Assembly: GCF_029227915.1 (NCBI RefSeq)
Contig: NC_079878.1
Location: 24,143,501-24,207,500 of the forward strand
Direction: 5' to 3'
Source of the DNA: Hydractinia symbiolongicarpus
Lineage: Eukaryota > Cnidaria > Hydrozoa > Anthoathecata > Hydractiniidae
Length of the DNA: 64,000 bases
This document shows, piece after piece, positions 62,272 through 64,000 of this stretch. The notes below the pieces were generated by a model. That model was not told the origin of the DNA. It worked only from the letters and a program-made list of their open reading frames with translations, and made no database searches. The position numbers were made by a program, and so were the translations under genes. Positions within the stretch are counted from its first letter, which is position 1. Every line of letters begins with the position of its first letter.

Positions 62272-63614
62272 ATGGAGCTGAATATTGAGGATTTTAATCG
62301 ACAAATTAATTCTGCACTGGTTGGCGGAAAACGCGGCTTTGAATTTATTGATGTTGATGTGCTAGCAAAAATGATAGGAGCTTCGGAAGTTGCTCTTCGA
62401 TTTCTCATTGGAGTATTTGCAGGTATGGTATTCAATGATTTATTTAATTTTTATAAAACTTTGCCATTGTGTTTTTTTAATTTTAGTTAAAGCAGTTGTG
62501 ATTTCTGTAGTCTAGTCTGGATGATTCGATATTCCATGTTGAGATTTTTTTTATTTAAAGTGAATTTTGTTGTGGTTGTTGTTGTTATAGTATATAATAC
62601 ACAATGCTGTCGAACTTTTTTTTGTCTAGCATAAATTTTACTAGCCATATAAACTATAATCCCTAAAATTAAGGCTAAATAAAATAAAATGTTGTTATAG
62701 AACAAAAGAATTTCTTAAGCAAAAACTTTTTTTTTTTTGAAATCATATACCAATGCAAAATATAAATTCTCTTGGCTAACTCCATATGCAAAAACAAGAT
62801 TTGTTTAAATTTAAAATGTTTTGCAGATTGCAACCAATTGCATTTTTGTGCAGTAAACATCTGTATTATTGTTTTTTAGGTTTCCCACTTGCATTCATCT
62901 ACTTATATATGTCCAACCTTAGTGTTTACAGAAAGGTAGTGTACATAATTGCTGTAGGCATTGCAGCTTTTAATGATAAATTTGATAAAGTTTTTTTATG
63001 TATGCAAACCTTGAATAAAAATGCACAATTTTTAAAATTATAGCTTTTTTTTTATACCATTTTTGAGTACCGCCTAGAATTTTATGCAGTGATTTCGCTG
63101 ACTGCCCATTTTATTGCGCTGTTATCATAGTTATAATAACTCTAATGTTTGACTGAGAATAATCTGCTAACAAAAGAATCAAAGTATTTTTTTAAATTAA
63201 AAAGTATTGTTAGGGGTAAAGTAATGTATGTATGCAGTGTTAATGTATTTGTATTTTTTGTTTTTTAGCATGTTTATTTTATATTCACTGGAGTTCTGAT
63301 CAACTATTTTTGCTTTGGTACGACTTTATTGTTTATATAAGTTTCAACAACAAGAGATTAGCATTTTTATTAGCTACTATGTAATAGTTATTATTAAATT
63401 GTTTATGTATAACAAGAAATAGTAATGATACATGTTGTGTTGTTACTATGTCTTTAAATGAGTGGCAAAAAAATTAATTTACCTTACCATTTTTTTTTAT
63501 ATTGTAGGGTCAGATTTTGTGTACAACCTGTTCAGTATTTTAGTGTCATATGCTAGCATAGCATGGTTTGGTGGTACAATATACAATGTGATATTTGCAT
63601 TCGTGTTTAATACT
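62272..63614 (+). CDS. Second LPCAT3-like MBOAT gene, 5' part (runs off the window)
   Basis: Four exons are visible: 62272-62422, 62880-62935, 63269-63317 and 63508-63614, with phases identical to exons 1-4 of the upstream gene. The peptides correspond one to one: GFPLAFIYLYMSNLSVYRK to GYPMAICFLLISKTPFIR, HVYFIFTGVLINYFCF to HLYISLCGIFISYFCF, and YASIAWFGGTIYNVIFAFVF to YASLILFGGTIYHVIFTFVF. Exons 3 and 4 have the same lengths (49 and 107 bp). The first exon differs most and is longer (MELNIEDFNRQINSALVGGK start). This is a tandem paralogue with conserved gene structure. The catalytic half is outside the window, so activity cannot be judged. Confidence 0.92.
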
Positions 63615-64000
63615 GTAAGACTATTTTCCTTATTTAACTTTCATATCTATACCCTCTTCTTTATGTGCATTAATTCATCTTTTTGAATTACCATTTAATT
63701 CTTCTGATTATCTTATTGCAAATTACCATTTTGAAAAATTAGAGTCTACAATTTTTCCCCACTAATTTACAATGAATAATTGCCCCACTCACTGGTTTAT
63801 TTCTATTAGGATAACTGCACTTTAATAATAATAGGCCCTATATAACTTCCACCTAGGACAGTTCCTTTTCAATAATTATTGACACCCCACTGCCATAACT
63901 CATATCTAAGACACTGCTCTGTATAATCTTAACGTAATAATTCCAATCTAAGATATTTTTTTTTATAAAACTTAATACCTATTTCTTCAATTTTTTTATG

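Overview
The window looks like AT-rich metazoan nuclear DNA, most likely from a cnidarian and possibly a hydrozoan. The host genes are split into many short exons with ordinary GT-AG splice sites. Intergenic DNA is full of MITEs, LINE fragments, Penelope-like and Ty3/gypsy relics, minisatellites and a kinase-carrying DNA transposon. The host assignment is an inference; the gene models below were read by eye and checked by splice-phase arithmetic.

Left part (about 2.7-13.6 kb, minus strand): an 11-exon gene for a class I bHLH-PAS transcription factor (754 codons). Its PAS repeats look closest to trachealess/NPAS1-NPAS3, within the HIF/SIM/Trh group. A phase-compatible alternative first exon lies at 13.5 kb.

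Middle-left (17.4-23.3 kb): a 5.9-kb unit bounded by CCCAGTGGGCAC terminal inverted repeats and TA duplications. It has ACGT-rich subterminal arrays, a perfect 112-bp-arm palindrome, 129-bp and 162-bp tandem arrays, and coding remnants that include a protein kinase C-lobe. From 27.0 to 27.8 kb there is a candidate two-exon small gene on the minus strand. From 28.7 to 33.9 kb lie MITEs, a frameshifted Penelope-like reverse transcriptase and a decayed Ty3/gypsy element.

Centre (34.1-35.6 kb, minus): a two-exon gene for a secreted, 247-residue, mostly helical, glycosylatable protein that I do not recognise. Its helix layout resembles a long-chain four-helix cytokine and it is the best candidate for something undescribed. 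At 37.7-40.5 kb (minus) an intronless gene encodes a 930-residue membrane receptor-like protein with a large LRR domain, four EGF-like repeats, one membrane span and a short tail.

Right part: a TTAA-flanked MITE (42.1-42.8 kb), a tRNA-Gly(GCC) gene (43.6 kb, minus), LINE and SINE fragments, and a 415-bp AT dinucleotide tract. Then comes a complete 17-exon MBOAT lysophospholipid acyltransferase gene of the LPCAT3/MBOAT5 type (47.2-61.6 kb, plus, 476 residues, ER dilysine tail). It is followed 0.7 kb later by the first four exons of a tandem paralogue that runs off the window.

The host genes do not form one pathway; the only clear functional link between neighbours is the acyltransferase tandem duplication.
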